DNA of 36,839 nucleotides from an uncultured Acidimicrobiales bacterium (GCA_937925845.1 CALAML010000266.1:1-36839); one strand, 5' to 3'; positions 25,218-34,339 are shown, numbered from the stretch's first letter. The notes: generated by a model not told the origin, from the sequence alone. Numbers and translations are program-made.

Positions 25218-26090
25218 TTATCGCGCTTCCCAGGGATAGGACTCGGGCACCGGTTTTCCCCGGGGTAGGTCGCCGGTGCCAGGAATGGTTTGGTCGAAGT
25301 CGATCGAGGCGCCGGTCATCAGACCCGACTCACCCGAAGCCAGGAAACAGATGCCCCGGGCCACCTCCTGAGGCTTCAGAATCCGACCGAACGGTTGGCT
25401 GGCTTCGGCGGCCACCAACCAGTCGTCGGTGGCGTCATGGAACTTCTTTTGCACCTCGTGCTCGGCCGGCGTATCCATCCAGCCCGGGTTCAGCATGTTC
25501 ACGCGAATTCGCTCGGCCATCAGAGAGAAGGCGGCGTTGCGCACCAGCGCCTCCAGGCCGTGTTTGGAAGCGGCGTAGGGATAGAGCACCTCGTTGGCGC
25601 CGTGGTGAGCGATGCTGCTGATCAACACCATCGACCCCTCGACCTGCTCCCGCTTCATGATGCGGGCGAAGGCGCTCACCAGCAGGCCGGGCGTCTGCAC
25701 ATTCAGCGTCAGCATGGCGCGCCACATGTCGGCCGTGGTGTTCCACACCGTGCCCCGCCAGGTCGCGGCAGCACAGTTCACAAAAGCATGCACGGTGCCG
25801 AAACGCTCCTCGGTGGCGGCCACCACCGCCTCTACCCCGTCGTCGGTACCCAGGTCGGCGCTAAGAAAGTGGGCCTCGCAACCGTCGCCCGCGAGCTCGG
25901 CCCGAGCGTTCTCACCCTTCGTTTGGTTGCGCCCCACCAGTAACAAGCCAGCCACTCCCCTGGCCTTCATCAACTCTGCGGTGGCCAAACCCAAACCCTG
26001 GGTACCCCCGGTAATCACCGCCACCTTCCCAGCAAATGAAGCATGGGCATAGGGTGCGTCGGGGTCGAGTCGTTGATCCATCTGATCCAT
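25218..26090 (-). CDS. Short-chain dehydrogenase/reductase (SDR)
   Basis: This 290-residue SDR has the cofactor motif TGGTQGLG (27-34), catalytic SMVLISSIAHHG and YPYAASKHG (Tyr172, Lys176). The usual NNAG is changed to NCAA, which may affect cofactor binding slightly. An extended C-terminus ends GKPVPESYPWEAR. Substrate unknown. Convergent with pgsC, 34 bases apart; the next gene on its strand ends 26 bases upstream of its start, so they may be co-transcribed. Confidence 0.9.
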   Translation of the reverse strand: MDQMDQRLDPDAPYAHASFAGKVAVITGGTQGLGLATAELMKARGVAGLLLVGRNQTKGENARAELAGDGCEAHFLSADLGTDDGVEAVVAATEERFGTVHAFVNCAAATWRGTVWNTTADMWRAMLTLNVQTPGLLVSAFARIMKREQVEGSMVLISSIAHHGANEVLYPYAASKHGLEALVRNAAFSLMAERIRVNMLNPGWMDTPAEHEVQKKFHDATDDWLVAAEASQPFGRILKPQEVARGICFLASGESGLMTGASIDFDQTIPGTGDLPRGKPVPESYPWEAR

Positions 26091-26116
26091 GAGCCGACAC
26101 TAGCGGCGTGTCGACA

Positions 26117-26797
26117 CTAGGCGGTACTGGGCCCCGGCGTCGGGCCCGACTTGCCCCAGAGTGCTATCTCCCTCTCGGCCATCCGGTTGGCCAACGTTCG
26201 AGACAGGCCCCGCAGCGTCTGGGCCTCAACCTCGGGTTCGGCCTCAAAGAGCGTGTTCAACTCGTGGCGGTGCCAGCGACGCAGCCGACCGTTCTGAATC
26301 ACCACCGTGGCAGTGGCCAGGGAGGTGTCCGACAGTGCCGAGACCTCACCGATCACTGAAGGGGCGGGCCGGGTCAGCCGCTCACCGCTCGCCAGCGTCA
26401 CCTCGGCGGCACCCTCAAGCAGCACCCACAGTTCGGTGACCGGCTCGCCGATCCTGGTCACCACGCCCGGGTTGGCGACCTCGCGACCGCTCTCCCACAA
26501 CTGGGCAAACTCGCGGCGGCCCATTCGGTGGAACACCTCGGTAAACACCTGCTCGGCATCGGGGTCAAGCTCCACCGGGCGTCGCTCCCGCCACACCCGG
26601 ATGATCTGTCGCAAACTCACCAGAGCAAACAACACGTTGGCCACTATCACCGGCGAGGTCTGGATCCAGAGACCCCAGATAGCAAAGGCCACGCTGTTGG
26701 CGAAGAGGGTTACCCGTAGCCATAACTCGTCCCGGATCGCCGGTGCCGCCACGTACAACGCATAGGCCAGGCTCACAAAAATGTCAGGACCACTCAT
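26117..26797 (-). CDS. Popeye-like membrane protein with cyclic-nucleotide-binding-type domain
   Basis: The protein has 226 residues. Residues 1-70 hold two or three hydrophobic helices (LYVAAPAIRDELWLRVTLFA, then the IWGLWIQTSPVIVANVLFAL region). Next comes PDAEQVFTEVFHRMGRREFAQLW, followed by a jelly-roll region with VVTRIGEPVTELWVLLEGAAEV and VIGEVSALSD, resembling the cNMP fold, then a short C-terminal helix. This plan, membrane helices plus a cyclic nucleotide-like domain, resembles eukaryotic Popeye proteins and their bacterial relatives. The ligand and partners are unknown. ATG at 26797 follows GGAG at 6 bases; an in-frame GTG is one codon earlier. Confidence 0.7.
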   Translation of the reverse strand: MSGPDIFVSLAYALYVAAPAIRDELWLRVTLFANSVAFAIWGLWIQTSPVIVANVLFALVSLRQIIRVWRERRPVELDPDAEQVFTEVFHRMGRREFAQLWESGREVANPGVVTRIGEPVTELWVLLEGAAEVTLASGERLTRPAPSVIGEVSALSDTSLATATVVIQNGRLRRWHRHELNTLFEAEPEVEAQTLRGLSRTLANRMAEREIALWGKSGPTPGPSTA

Positions 26798-26904
26798 CAC
26801 CCACTCCAGAAGGGCAAGAGCCCCCTACGACACTCCCCGCCACCCACACCGGTGGCCAGCGAAAGAGTAGCCGAGCAGCTACCGGTAGCGGGCCACGAGC
26901 TCTC

Positions 26905-27369
26905 TCACCGCAACAGTTCCTCCGCGGTCGGGGCCTCGAACATTCCCACCCACTCGCGCAGCTCCTCGATCGAGATGCTGAAGGTGCCGGCCGGGAGATC
27001 CGCATTCCGTTCTGCAACCCGCTCCCAGAGAGTGTCGAACGAAGCATCGAGGAAGACTGTTTCCACCTGGGCTCCCAGATCCCGAGCGCGTTGGCGATAG
27101 TGATCTCGTTCCGCCCGAGTCCAAAGGCCCCAGTCCAAGATCACGCTGACCCCGGAGGTGAGAAGGCGCTCGGCAAGTACCCACTGCAGATCCTCGACCA
27201 GACCTCGCCGCTCATCGCGGGCGGCGGCCTCCGCATCGTCGGGGTAGAGCCGACACAACCATGCATCCCCACTTAGCACGGCCCCGGCACCCGCAGCCTG
27301 AAGCGCCCTCGCCCTGGTGGTCTTGCCCGACCCCGGCAAGCCACAGAGCAGGTGAAGCGTTGGCGCCAT
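26905..27369 (-). CDS. Small P-loop kinase-like ATPase
   Basis: This 154-residue protein has the Walker A loop LLCGLPGSGKTTRARAL near the start, followed by LSGDAWLCRLYPDD, SVILDWGLWTRAERDHYRQRA and a LIKE-type Arg segment TLWERVAERN. This is the AAA_33/zeta-toxin-like small-molecule kinase group, often acting on nucleosides, sugars or antibiotics. The substrate is unknown. The ATG at 27369 fits better than the 12-codon extension, since AGGATGG lies before it. A hydrolase-type Walker B (VILDWG) is visible. Confidence 0.85.
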   Translation of the reverse strand: MAPTLHLLCGLPGSGKTTRARALQAAGAGAVLSGDAWLCRLYPDDAEAAARDERRGLVEDLQWVLAERLLTSGVSVILDWGLWTRAERDHYRQRARDLGAQVETVFLDASFDTLWERVAERNADLPAGTFSISIEELREWVGMFEAPTAEELLR

Positions 27370-27431
27370 GGGGCCATCCTGTCGGGCTCGCCCGGCTGAG
27401 GGCAATCGGATTTCCCGGAAGCTTCGCCCAC

Positions 27432-28529
27432 TCAGATTCGAGTGTCGGGTCGAACATAAGAGGAGCCCGGGCCGCCGTAACTCAGGCCGAAGCCCGGTAG
27501 ACGCTCCGGGTTCGGTCCAGGAAGCGTGGCGACCGCAGCTCGCCAGGCGGCGACAAGAGCGTCCTCAGCTTCGTAGTCGAAGGGGTCTTCGAGCACTCGC
27601 TCCTCGACCCCGCCTGGGGCCGGCGGATTCTCGGCCAGCCATCGCGCGGTACGGCGAATCGCATCACGGGCCGGCACCAGATCGGTGTAGCCCAGCAGAT
27701 GCTCCAGTTTGGCCAGGCTCGCCACCTTGTGGGTGGTGCGATGCTGACCCACCATCGGCCAGGTGCAGGGCGCCAGTTCGAAAGGCATGTTCACCACGTC
27801 CCACGCATGTTCGAGCTCATCGGCCACCAGCTCCACCACCTGGACGATGGTGAGCGTCTCGAGGTCGCCGCAGTTGAACACCTGGCCGGCCGCGGCGTCG
27901 GGCTGGTCCACCGCCAACAGAATGGCGTGGGCCAGGTTCTCGGTGAACCCATAGGCGTTGAGCGTTTGACCACCGTCAGGGACCACGATGAACGGCCGAT
28001 CATCGAGCACCCGCCGCACCACACACCATTCTCTTGGCGCCAACTGCCGAGGCCCGTAGACCATCGGATACCGGAAGTGGGTGGCCCGAGGCTGATAATC
28101 AAACAGCATCTGCTCGGTGCGGCGAATGCGATAGCTCTTGCCGTCCTCTTCCTCGGTTGAGGTCACCGCATCTTCCCGGGTGGGCACCGGCATACCCGGC
28201 GGCTCCCAGGCGTCGGCGTTGAAGTAGCCCCGGTAGGCAGGCATGCCACCCACCGAAACAAACTGCTCGCACCGACCGGCCAGCACCTTTGCCACCGCCC
28301 GCAGCCGTCCGTAGGTAGCCACGACGACGTCGAAGGAGCGGTCGCCAAGCACCTCAACCAAACCTTCCTCACTGCGCACATCGCCATGGAGGTGGGGCAC
28401 ATGGGCCACCTCGTCCAGCTCGTGGTTTCCGGTATGCAGCACGGTGACATCGAAGCCGCGCTCGACCAGCCCGTGAACGATCGACGGACCGGTCGGCCCC
28501 GTGCCGCCGATTACCAGTGCCGTCTTCAT
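27432..28529 (-). CDS. NAD-dependent epimerase/dehydratase family protein
   Basis: The protein has 365 residues. The Rossmann start is MKTALVIGGTGPTGPSIVHGL, followed by FDVVVATYGRL and YRIRRTEQMLF; the usual YxxxK is RIRRTEQ-like and not clear. A later segment NAYGFTENLAHAILLAVDQP and FNCGDLETLTIVQVVELV resembles extended SDRs such as sugar epimerases. The open frame extends 76 codons upstream, but those are low in coding character; ATG at 28529 has GGGGGAG upstream. Product unknown. The CoA-transferase at 28654 is divergent and could share a regulatory gap. Confidence 0.8.
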   Translation of the reverse strand: MKTALVIGGTGPTGPSIVHGLVERGFDVTVLHTGNHELDEVAHVPHLHGDVRSEEGLVEVLGDRSFDVVVATYGRLRAVAKVLAGRCEQFVSVGGMPAYRGYFNADAWEPPGMPVPTREDAVTSTEEEDGKSYRIRRTEQMLFDYQPRATHFRYPMVYGPRQLAPREWCVVRRVLDDRPFIVVPDGGQTLNAYGFTENLAHAILLAVDQPDAAAGQVFNCGDLETLTIVQVVELVADELEHAWDVVNMPFELAPCTWPMVGQHRTTHKVASLAKLEHLLGYTDLVPARDAIRRTARWLAENPPAPGGVEERVLEDPFDYEAEDALVAAWRAAVATLPGPNPERLPGFGLSYGGPGSSYVRPDTRI

Positions 28530-28653
28530 TGACCGTGTCTCCCCCGTTGTCTGTTGCCGGTTCCCGCTTTCGCAGGTCTCCCCGCATGACAGTATGCGAA
28601 GCTGACCCGGCAGGTGATCCACAACGCGTCCCCCAACGCAGGAGGCAACACAT

Positions 28654-29841
28654 ATGGCTGGCCCCATGGAAGGCGTGACGATTCTCGATCTCTCGGTGGC
28701 GCTGACCGGCCCGCTGGCCACCGGCATGTTGGCCGACCAGGGGGCCGCGGTCATCAAGGTGGAGCGGCCGCCCTTCGGCGACCAGGTCCGCTACGTCGGC
28801 ACCAACGCCAACGGCATCACATCGATGTTCCAGGTAGCCAACCGAGCCAAGCGCAGCATCGTCATCGACCTGACCGACCCCCGTGGCGTCGAGCTGGTAC
28901 TGGAGATGGCGAAATCGGTTGACGTGTTCATTCACAACTACCGACCCGGAGCGGTGGAGCGGATGGGCATCGACTACGAGACCGTCAAGACCCTCAACCC
29001 CGACGTGGTTTACGCCTCCCTCAGCGGCTTCGGCCAGAGCGGCCCCTACACCGAACGGCGGGTCTACGACACCGTGGTGCAGGCCCAATCCGGGTTGGCC
29101 GACAACCAGACCGGGCTCAACGACGAGAACCCGGTCTTCCTACGCCAGCTGATGGCCGACAAGGTCACTGCCTACACCGCCTGCCAGGCCATCACCGCGG
29201 CCCTGTTCGCCAAAGCGATGGGACGGGGCGGGCAGCACCTGGAACTCTCGATGCTTGATGCCAACGTGGCGTTCCTCTTTGTCGACGGCGCCGGCCATGA
29301 GGTGGCCCTCGACGGCGACCATCGGGGGCCAACGTCGGCGGCAGCCACCAACACCGCGCTGGCTCTGGCCGACGGGTTCATGGCCATCACGCCGGTGACC
29401 GACGCTGAGTTCCACGGCCTGGCCAAAGCGTTTGGTGTTGATTCCAGCGACCCCCGACTGGCCACCATGGCCGAACGCTTCTCGAACCGCGAGACGATGA
29501 ACGGAGTGATGCGCCAGATCCGAGAAGCGGCCACCTCGGTCACCGTTGCCGACGCCTGTGCCGCCATGGACGCAAACGACTCCCCGTATGGCGTGGTGCT
29601 CTCAGTGGCCGAAGTGCCCGACGACCCCCAAGTGCAAGCCAACGAACTCTTCATCGAGCACACCCATCCGGTGATGGGTCGGATTCGCCAAACCCGACCG
29701 CCGGTCATCTTCGATGGCACCCCGAACGAGCTGGCCAACCTCGACTGCCCCACATTGGGCCAACACACCGAAGAACTCGTAGCCGAAATCGGCTGGGCCG
29801 ACCGCATCGATGAGTTACGCCAGGACGGCGTGGTCAGCTAG
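28654..29841 (+). CDS. CaiB/BaiF family CoA-transferase
   Basis: At 395 residues, this is a class III CoA-transferase. The N-terminus MEGVTILDLSVALTGPLATGMLADQGAAVIKVE is typical, then DVFIHNYRPGAVERMG and YASLSGFGQSGPY. The catalytic Asp is Asp169 in QLMADKVTAY, the position used in formyl-CoA transferases. They move CoA between acyl groups, often for carnitine, bile acids or aromatic acids; the substrate is not evident. AGGAGG is 6-12 bases before the ATG. The acyl-CoA ligase at 29952 is convergent, with a family B palindrome between them. Confidence 0.92.
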   Translation: MAGPMEGVTILDLSVALTGPLATGMLADQGAAVIKVERPPFGDQVRYVGTNANGITSMFQVANRAKRSIVIDLTDPRGVELVLEMAKSVDVFIHNYRPGAVERMGIDYETVKTLNPDVVYASLSGFGQSGPYTERRVYDTVVQAQSGLADNQTGLNDENPVFLRQLMADKVTAYTACQAITAALFAKAMGRGGQHLELSMLDANVAFLFVDGAGHEVALDGDHRGPTSAAATNTALALADGFMAITPVTDAEFHGLAKAFGVDSSDPRLATMAERFSNRETMNGVMRQIREAATSVTVADACAAMDANDSPYGVVLSVAEVPDDPQVQANELFIEHTHPVMGRIRQTRPPVIFDGTPNELANLDCPTLGQHTEELVAEIGWADRIDELRQDGVVS

Positions 29842-29882
29842 CCCAGCGGGCGCGGCCCGGCAGGGTTGCGCCATCGACAACG

Positions 29883-29909
29883 TGCAACGGGTGTCTGACA
29901 CCCGTTGCA
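29883..29909. repeat. Family B palindromic repeat, copy 1
   Basis: TGCAACGGGTGTC and GACACCCGTTGCA pair perfectly around a single T. It lies between the convergent CoA-transferase and acyl-CoA ligase genes. A related copy lies at 31520. Short GGTGTCTGACACC-type palindromes are typical of REP-like elements. Confidence 0.75.
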
Positions 29910-29951
29910 GGTGTTTGAGTTGTCCGGCACACCGCGCCGGCCTGCTCAGAT

Positions 29952-31358
29952 TCAGATGCCCAAGTCCTGAGCCAGGCGACTGCGCTTCACTTTGCCCGTT
30001 GGCGTCGTCGGGATGGCCTCAGCCCGGAAGAGGTGCTTCGGTCGCTTGTGCGCAGCCAGACGATCGCGGGCCCAGGCTGAAACTTCGGCTTCGTCGACGT
30101 TGCCGACGATCACCGCACACACCGCTTGGCCCCAGCGATCATCATCACGACCAAACACGGCGACGTCATCCACACCCGGGCACCGACGGAGTTCGATCTC
30201 GACCTCGAGCGGGTACACGTTGACCCCGCCGGAAATGATCAGATCGTCCCGGCGGCCATCGAGATAGACATAGCCATCATCGTCGATACGACCTAGATCG
30301 AACACCGAGAACTCGTTGCCGTTCCATGCGGCCTCGGTGGCATCGAGCCGTTCCCAGTACTCGAAGCGAGCATGGTCGGGCACGGCACACCAGATCACGC
30401 CGTCGGGATCGACCCGCAAACGACGGTTCTTGCGAGCGCGTCCCACCGAAGCCGGAGCGGCCCGCCAGTCCTCGGGCGAAGACACCGTGAACTGGCCCTC
30501 CGTGGAACCGTAGAACTCCCAGACCGAGCCCTCAGGGAAGGTCTCGGTGGCCCAGGCCTTGATGTCATCGGGACACGGAGCGCCGGCATGCAGAACCCGC
30601 CGGAAGCTGGACAGGTCCACGGCCAGGTCTCCCGCGATGCCGTCGGCAGTCTCCGATCCGTCACGGGTGGGGGTGCGGTCCGATTCACTGTTGGCGTTGG
30701 CGAGCCCGGCATTGCGGAGACGCTGAAGGTGGGCAGGCGCGAGAAACGTCGACGTCGGCCTGGTTGCGACTACCGCTTCACACCACGCCGTCGAGGTAAA
30801 CGAGGCGTCGGCACCGGAGGCCGGAATCACCACGTCGCCACCGGCGAGAAGGCTGCACATGGCGAAACGGAGCGGAGCGGAGTGATACAGCCGACTGGTT
30901 ACCAGGTGGACGTCTCCGGGCCGGAAATCCCAGCATTCGATCTCCTCGGCATACATCGCTTCACCATCGGCGGCCGACAGCACCCCGGCCCACACCCCCT
31001 TTGGAGTGCCGGTGGTCCCCGAGGTGTACAGCATGGGCCGACCCAGCGGGAAGCGGCCCAGCTCAACATCGCCGCCGGAGCCTGGCCCATCATCAAGCGA
31101 TTCCCAGTCCGCCTCGGTCACGATAAGGCCCGGTCGAGCGTCATCGAGCAGCCGCTGGCGTTCATGGGGCAGCAACGCCGGATTGATCAGCACGGGAACG
31201 ATTCCCGCTCGCAGAGCGCCCATCGCCAAATTGATATAGCGCGCCGAGTTTCCGGCAATCACGGCCAGTCGATCACCAGCGCCAAGGCCCCGGGCGTGCA
31301 GCTTGGCGACCAGGGCCCGCTGGTCGATGTCGGCCTGGGTGGGCGTTAGTCGCTCCAT
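29952..31358 (-). CDS. Acyl-CoA synthetase / AMP-binding enzyme
   Basis: At 468 residues, this is an adenylate-forming enzyme with the A3 loop YTSGTTGTPKGVWAG, VEFYGSTEGQF-like A5 (EFYGSTEGQF), the A7-A8 region DGYVYLDGRRDDLIISGGVNVYP and A10 TPTGKVKRSRL. It couples a carboxylic acid to CoA via an acyl-AMP. It is somewhat shorter at the N-terminus than the usual 500+ residues. The substrate is unknown. It sits between family B palindromes (29883 and 31520), and a 15-bp tandem repeat lies 65 bases upstream of its start. A CoA-transferase points toward its end. Confidence 0.93.
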   Translation of the reverse strand: MERLTPTQADIDQRALVAKLHARGLGAGDRLAVIAGNSARYINLAMGALRAGIVPVLINPALLPHERQRLLDDARPGLIVTEADWESLDDGPGSGGDVELGRFPLGRPMLYTSGTTGTPKGVWAGVLSAADGEAMYAEEIECWDFRPGDVHLVTSRLYHSAPLRFAMCSLLAGGDVVIPASGADASFTSTAWCEAVVATRPTSTFLAPAHLQRLRNAGLANANSESDRTPTRDGSETADGIAGDLAVDLSSFRRVLHAGAPCPDDIKAWATETFPEGSVWEFYGSTEGQFTVSSPEDWRAAPASVGRARKNRRLRVDPDGVIWCAVPDHARFEYWERLDATEAAWNGNEFSVFDLGRIDDDGYVYLDGRRDDLIISGGVNVYPLEVEIELRRCPGVDDVAVFGRDDDRWGQAVCAVIVGNVDEAEVSAWARDRLAAHKRPKHLFRAEAIPTTPTGKVKRSRLAQDLGI

Positions 31359-31422
31359 CGGCCAGCTACGTCGAGTACCGGGTCAACGACTTCACGGGCC
31401 GACGCAGACGGGGTTCGGTACA

Positions 31423-31452
31423 GACGATCTTGATGGGGACGATCTTGATGGG
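31423..31452. repeat. Two tandem copies of a 15-bp sequence upstream of the acyl-CoA ligase
   Basis: GACGATCTTGATGGG occurs twice back to back, followed by GACGATG. It lies 65-94 bases before the minus-strand acyl-CoA ligase start. Direct repeats at this distance can be operator sites, or could be a recent small duplication. Confidence 0.6.
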
Positions 31453-31519
31453 ACGATGCCGATCCGACTCATCAGCCGTGGACGCAAGAACCATGGACAA
31501 AACGTAGCCAACCACAACC

Positions 31520-31546
31520 GGCAACGGGTATCTGACACCCGCTGCC
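31520..31546. repeat. Family B palindromic repeat, copy 2
   Basis: GGCAACGGGTATC and GACACCCGCTGCC pair around a single T, with mismatches at a couple of positions. The core matches copy 1 at 29883. It lies between the acyl-CoA ligase and the small lipoprotein gene. Confidence 0.7.
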
Positions 31547-31576
31547 CGCCGCGGACGCGGACGCGTCCGGTCGGCG

Positions 31577-31945
31577 TCAGTCGTCGAGGTCGACATCCAG
31601 GTCGATGTCGTCGACTTCGGCGTCGTTGAGGTCGGAGGTGTCGACGTTGATGGTGTCGCCGTCGACCGATACGTGCTCGTCAACCCAGTCGCCTCTGATA
31701 CTCAGATTGTCATCGCTTTCCTCGATCACGAGTTCTGGACCTTCGCCGGTGGTGGTGTCGTCGATGGTGACCGTGGCGTTTCCGTTCTCGTCTTCAACTA
31801 CTTCGACGTCGAGATCGCAGGCGGTTAGCCCGACAAGAGCGAGAAGACCGAGGCCAGCGGCGGCCATTCGAATCGTGCGGCCCCGAGAGCTTCGAACCGC
31901 AGGGCGAGGAGTTGTAGTGGATGCGTTTGTTGTGTTGTTTTCCAT
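31577..31945 (-). CDS. Small acidic lipoprotein, unknown function
   Basis: The 122-residue protein has a Thr-rich N-terminus, a twin Arg region (SSRGRTIRM), a hydrophobic stretch and lipobox LVGLTAC (Cys near residue 43). The mature part is very acidic, with many Asp, Val and Thr, and ends in DLDVDLDD. The family is unknown. ATG at 31945 follows GGGG; an upstream ATG 12 codons earlier is less likely. The acidic tail may bind calcium. Confidence 0.75.
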   Translation of the reverse strand: MENNTTNASTTTPRPAVRSSRGRTIRMAAAGLGLLALVGLTACDLDVEVVEDENGNATVTIDDTTTGEGPELVIEESDDNLSIRGDWVDEHVSVDGDTINVDTSDLNDAEVDDIDLDVDLDD

Positions 31946-32081
31946 GACCCCATCGTCTAGAAACCAACGGGCGAGAACCATTGGGTATAACCCGGACCCA
32001 CCCTCAGGGTCGACGTCAGGGATGCCCTAGCTCCGGTGCCCGGAAGCGGCGATGGAGAAACCCACTTCGGGCGCCAGACGC

Positions 32082-33182
32082 CTATGGATGCAGGCTGATA
32101 ATGCGGCCGGTCGATGGGGCTACCGCTCCTGAGCGCACCTCGTGCCAGGTTGCTTCGGAAGCTTCGGCGCCGTTGCTGGTCTCGACCGTTAGCCAGCTTT
32201 GACTGGCTTCGATGAACGTCGTCAGGGCCTCGGTGGTGCGCTGTTCGTAGCCGTCGGCGCCCCACTCGTCGCGGCGCCGAGATACCTCGGTAGGCGCAAA
32301 GAAGAGTTCCGGTGTTGGGCCGGCGGTGACCGCCACCTGCGGGGCATCGTGGTGGCTCATGCCGACCACCATCGAATGGGCCAGGCTCGACCCGAGGTGG
32401 TCATGGATCGCCGCCACCACCCCACTGTTGCCCGACATGTCGACCACCACCGAAGCATCCAGAGCCAACGAATCGATCGAATCGTAGGTGACGACCTGAT
32501 CATAGAAGCCGAGCGAGTTCACAAAGTCGACGTTGGCGGCGGAAGTCAGCCCGACCACCCGCAGGTCGCGCTGTGCCGCCCGCTGGGCGTAGCTGATCGC
32601 CGTCTTTGATGACGCCGACAACACCACGGTCTGCTCGGCCCCCCGATAGTCGTCGGCGGCGAAGAACTCGTCGGCCAGAAAGCCCGTCAGGAACAGCCCG
32701 CGCAGCAGCGAGTGGCGATCCTCGTTATCGGTGCCGTCGGCGTACCACGGGTCACGGTCGGTGCGGACGTAGTTGCGGTAGACCTCAGCATGGGCCTGAC
32801 GATGGGCGCCGTCATCCCTCACCCCGTCGCGACTCAGCCCGGCCGACAAGGTGTGATGGCTCGCCATCGGAAACCAGCCGTAGTAGCGGCCGCCGACCTC
32901 AACCTCCGGATGGGCCGACTCCACCACATCGGCCCAACCCATTGCCGGCACCCGACCCCAGCCATCGGAGGCGGGGAAGAAGTCCCAGTAGCCGAGCATG
33001 TCACCAGCGACGGCATAGGTGATGTTGTTGGCGGTCAAGGCCAGACGATCGACGCGAAACCGAACCTCGCCGTCGGCCAGTGGCGTCATCTCGGCCTCGA
33101 CAACCCTGGTCTGGGAGTTGTCGGCGCGGCTGACTTCCAGTGTCGTGGCTGAGTTCGAACGGTCGGTGGTGTCGGAGGTCAT
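32082..33182 (-). CDS. DUF2855 family protein (dehydrogenase-like)
   Basis: At 366 residues, it has the medium-chain dehydrogenase-like pattern: DRLALTANNITYAVAGDMLGYW, PAMGWADVVES, GRYYGWFPM, then a nucleotide-like core TVVLSASSKTAISYA and VVDMSGNSGVV. This matches DUF2855, a family related to quinone oxidoreductases with no known substrate. Start and length are normal for the family. No clear ribosome site is seen. Confidence 0.85.
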   Translation of the reverse strand: MTSDTTDRSNSATTLEVSRADNSQTRVVEAEMTPLADGEVRFRVDRLALTANNITYAVAGDMLGYWDFFPASDGWGRVPAMGWADVVESAHPEVEVGGRYYGWFPMASHHTLSAGLSRDGVRDDGAHRQAHAEVYRNYVRTDRDPWYADGTDNEDRHSLLRGLFLTGFLADEFFAADDYRGAEQTVVLSASSKTAISYAQRAAQRDLRVVGLTSAANVDFVNSLGFYDQVVTYDSIDSLALDASVVVDMSGNSGVVAAIHDHLGSSLAHSMVVGMSHHDAPQVAVTAGPTPELFFAPTEVSRRRDEWGADGYEQRTTEALTTFIEASQSWLTVETSNGAEASEATWHEVRSGAVAPSTGRIISLHP

Positions 33183-33278
33183 GGCACAGGACTCTACTCT
33201 TCACTCGCCGATCGAGGTCAGGCCTTTGTCCACCCGACGGGGCTGACAATCCGACCGGCGGCCTAGAGTCTTCCGGTA

Positions 33279-33689
33279 ATGACGAACCACGTTCCGGAAG
33301 GGCTCCACTCGATCACCCCGTACTTCACCGTCGACGATGCCGATCGGCTGCTCTCGTTTGTGACTACCGCCCTGGACGGCCAAGTGATCAAAGAGGAACG
33401 CCAAGAAGACGGCCGGATCCGCCACGCCCGTGTCCGCATCGGCGACTCCGTAATTATGGTGAACGAGGCCGGAGCTGACTACGAGGCGAATCGGTCCCAA
33501 ATGCATCTCTGGGTTAGCAACGTCGACACCGTGTTTGCCACCGCCCTCAGCCAAGGGGCAACCGCAGTAACGGAACCCAACCAGCGGCCATACGGCGACC
33601 GCATGGCCGGGTTCGTTGACCCCTGCGCCAACCTCTGGTGGATCGCCTCAGCGACGACCAGAAGACCAAACGGACTAGAGGCACCATGA
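33279..33689 (+). CDS. VOC family (glyoxalase/PhnB-like) protein
   Basis: This 136-residue single-domain VOC protein starts GLHSITPYFTVDDADRLLSF and has the repeated beta-alpha-beta-beta pattern with RHARVRIGDSVIMVNEA, MHLWVSNVDTVFATAL and GDRMAGFVDPCANLWWIA, as in PhnB-like members. Such proteins bind a metal and act in resistance, ring cleavage or isomerisation. The function is not assigned. Its stop overlaps the start of the HD-domain gene (ATGA), so both form an operon. Confidence 0.9.
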   Translation: MTNHVPEGLHSITPYFTVDDADRLLSFVTTALDGQVIKEERQEDGRIRHARVRIGDSVIMVNEAGADYEANRSQMHLWVSNVDTVFATALSQGATAVTEPNQRPYGDRMAGFVDPCANLWWIASATTRRPNGLEAP

Positions 33690-34246
33690 CTGAAATCGAC
33701 ATCAAGACCGAACGGCCTCGCGTCGACGAACTGCTGGCGCGGTACCGTCCGGAAATCGGGAAGGACTTTGACGGCTACCGCAATCACGTCCACCGAACCA
33801 TCACGTACGCGATGCACTTCCTCCAAAACGACTCCAGCAGGGAACAGCTCGTAGAGACGGCATTCGTCTATCACGACATCGGACTTTGGACCGATCGTGC
33901 GTTGGCCTACCTCGAGCCATCCGAGACTCTGGCGCTCAGAGACAACGAAGCACTCGGTTGGGGGCTGGATCCAGATGCTCTTCGCGGCGCCATCCACTGG
34001 CACCACAAGGTGACGCGTTATCGCGGACCTCACCAAGAAGTCGTCGAAGCGTGCCGTAAAGCCGACTGGATCGACGCCACCATGGGCCAGGTACGGAAAG
34101 GAATGAGCAAGGCAAACGTCGCCAGCGTGGAGTCGGCATTCCCGAACTTTGGCTTCCACAAAACCCTCATGCGGTTACCCACGGACCACGGGCAGTCCTT
34201 GGCCGCAGGTGGATGGAAGGTCCTGCGCAACATCGTGAAGCGGTGA
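33686..34246 (+). CDS. HD domain-containing phosphohydrolase-like protein
   Basis: The protein has 186 residues. The HD pattern has His34 (NHVHRTIT), the His-Asp pair FVYHDIGLW (His63, Asp64), then HWHHKVTRYRG and a distal Asp (RKADWIDA, Asp127). HD proteins hydrolyse phosphate esters, often nucleotides. The substrate is unknown. The ATG at 33686 overlaps the VOC gene stop (ATGA). The frame continues upstream inside the VOC gene but is not needed. Confidence 0.85.
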   Translation: MTEIDIKTERPRVDELLARYRPEIGKDFDGYRNHVHRTITYAMHFLQNDSSREQLVETAFVYHDIGLWTDRALAYLEPSETLALRDNEALGWGLDPDALRGAIHWHHKVTRYRGPHQEVVEACRKADWIDATMGQVRKGMSKANVASVESAFPNFGFHKTLMRLPTDHGQSLAAGGWKVLRNIVKR

Positions 34247-34339
34247 GGGGAAGGGAGGACCAAGCACCTGGTCTTTAGCCTGCCGCGAATCGGGGGTTGA
34301 CTTTTGGAGGACCGTTATTAAGGTTTCGCTGAGCCCTAT

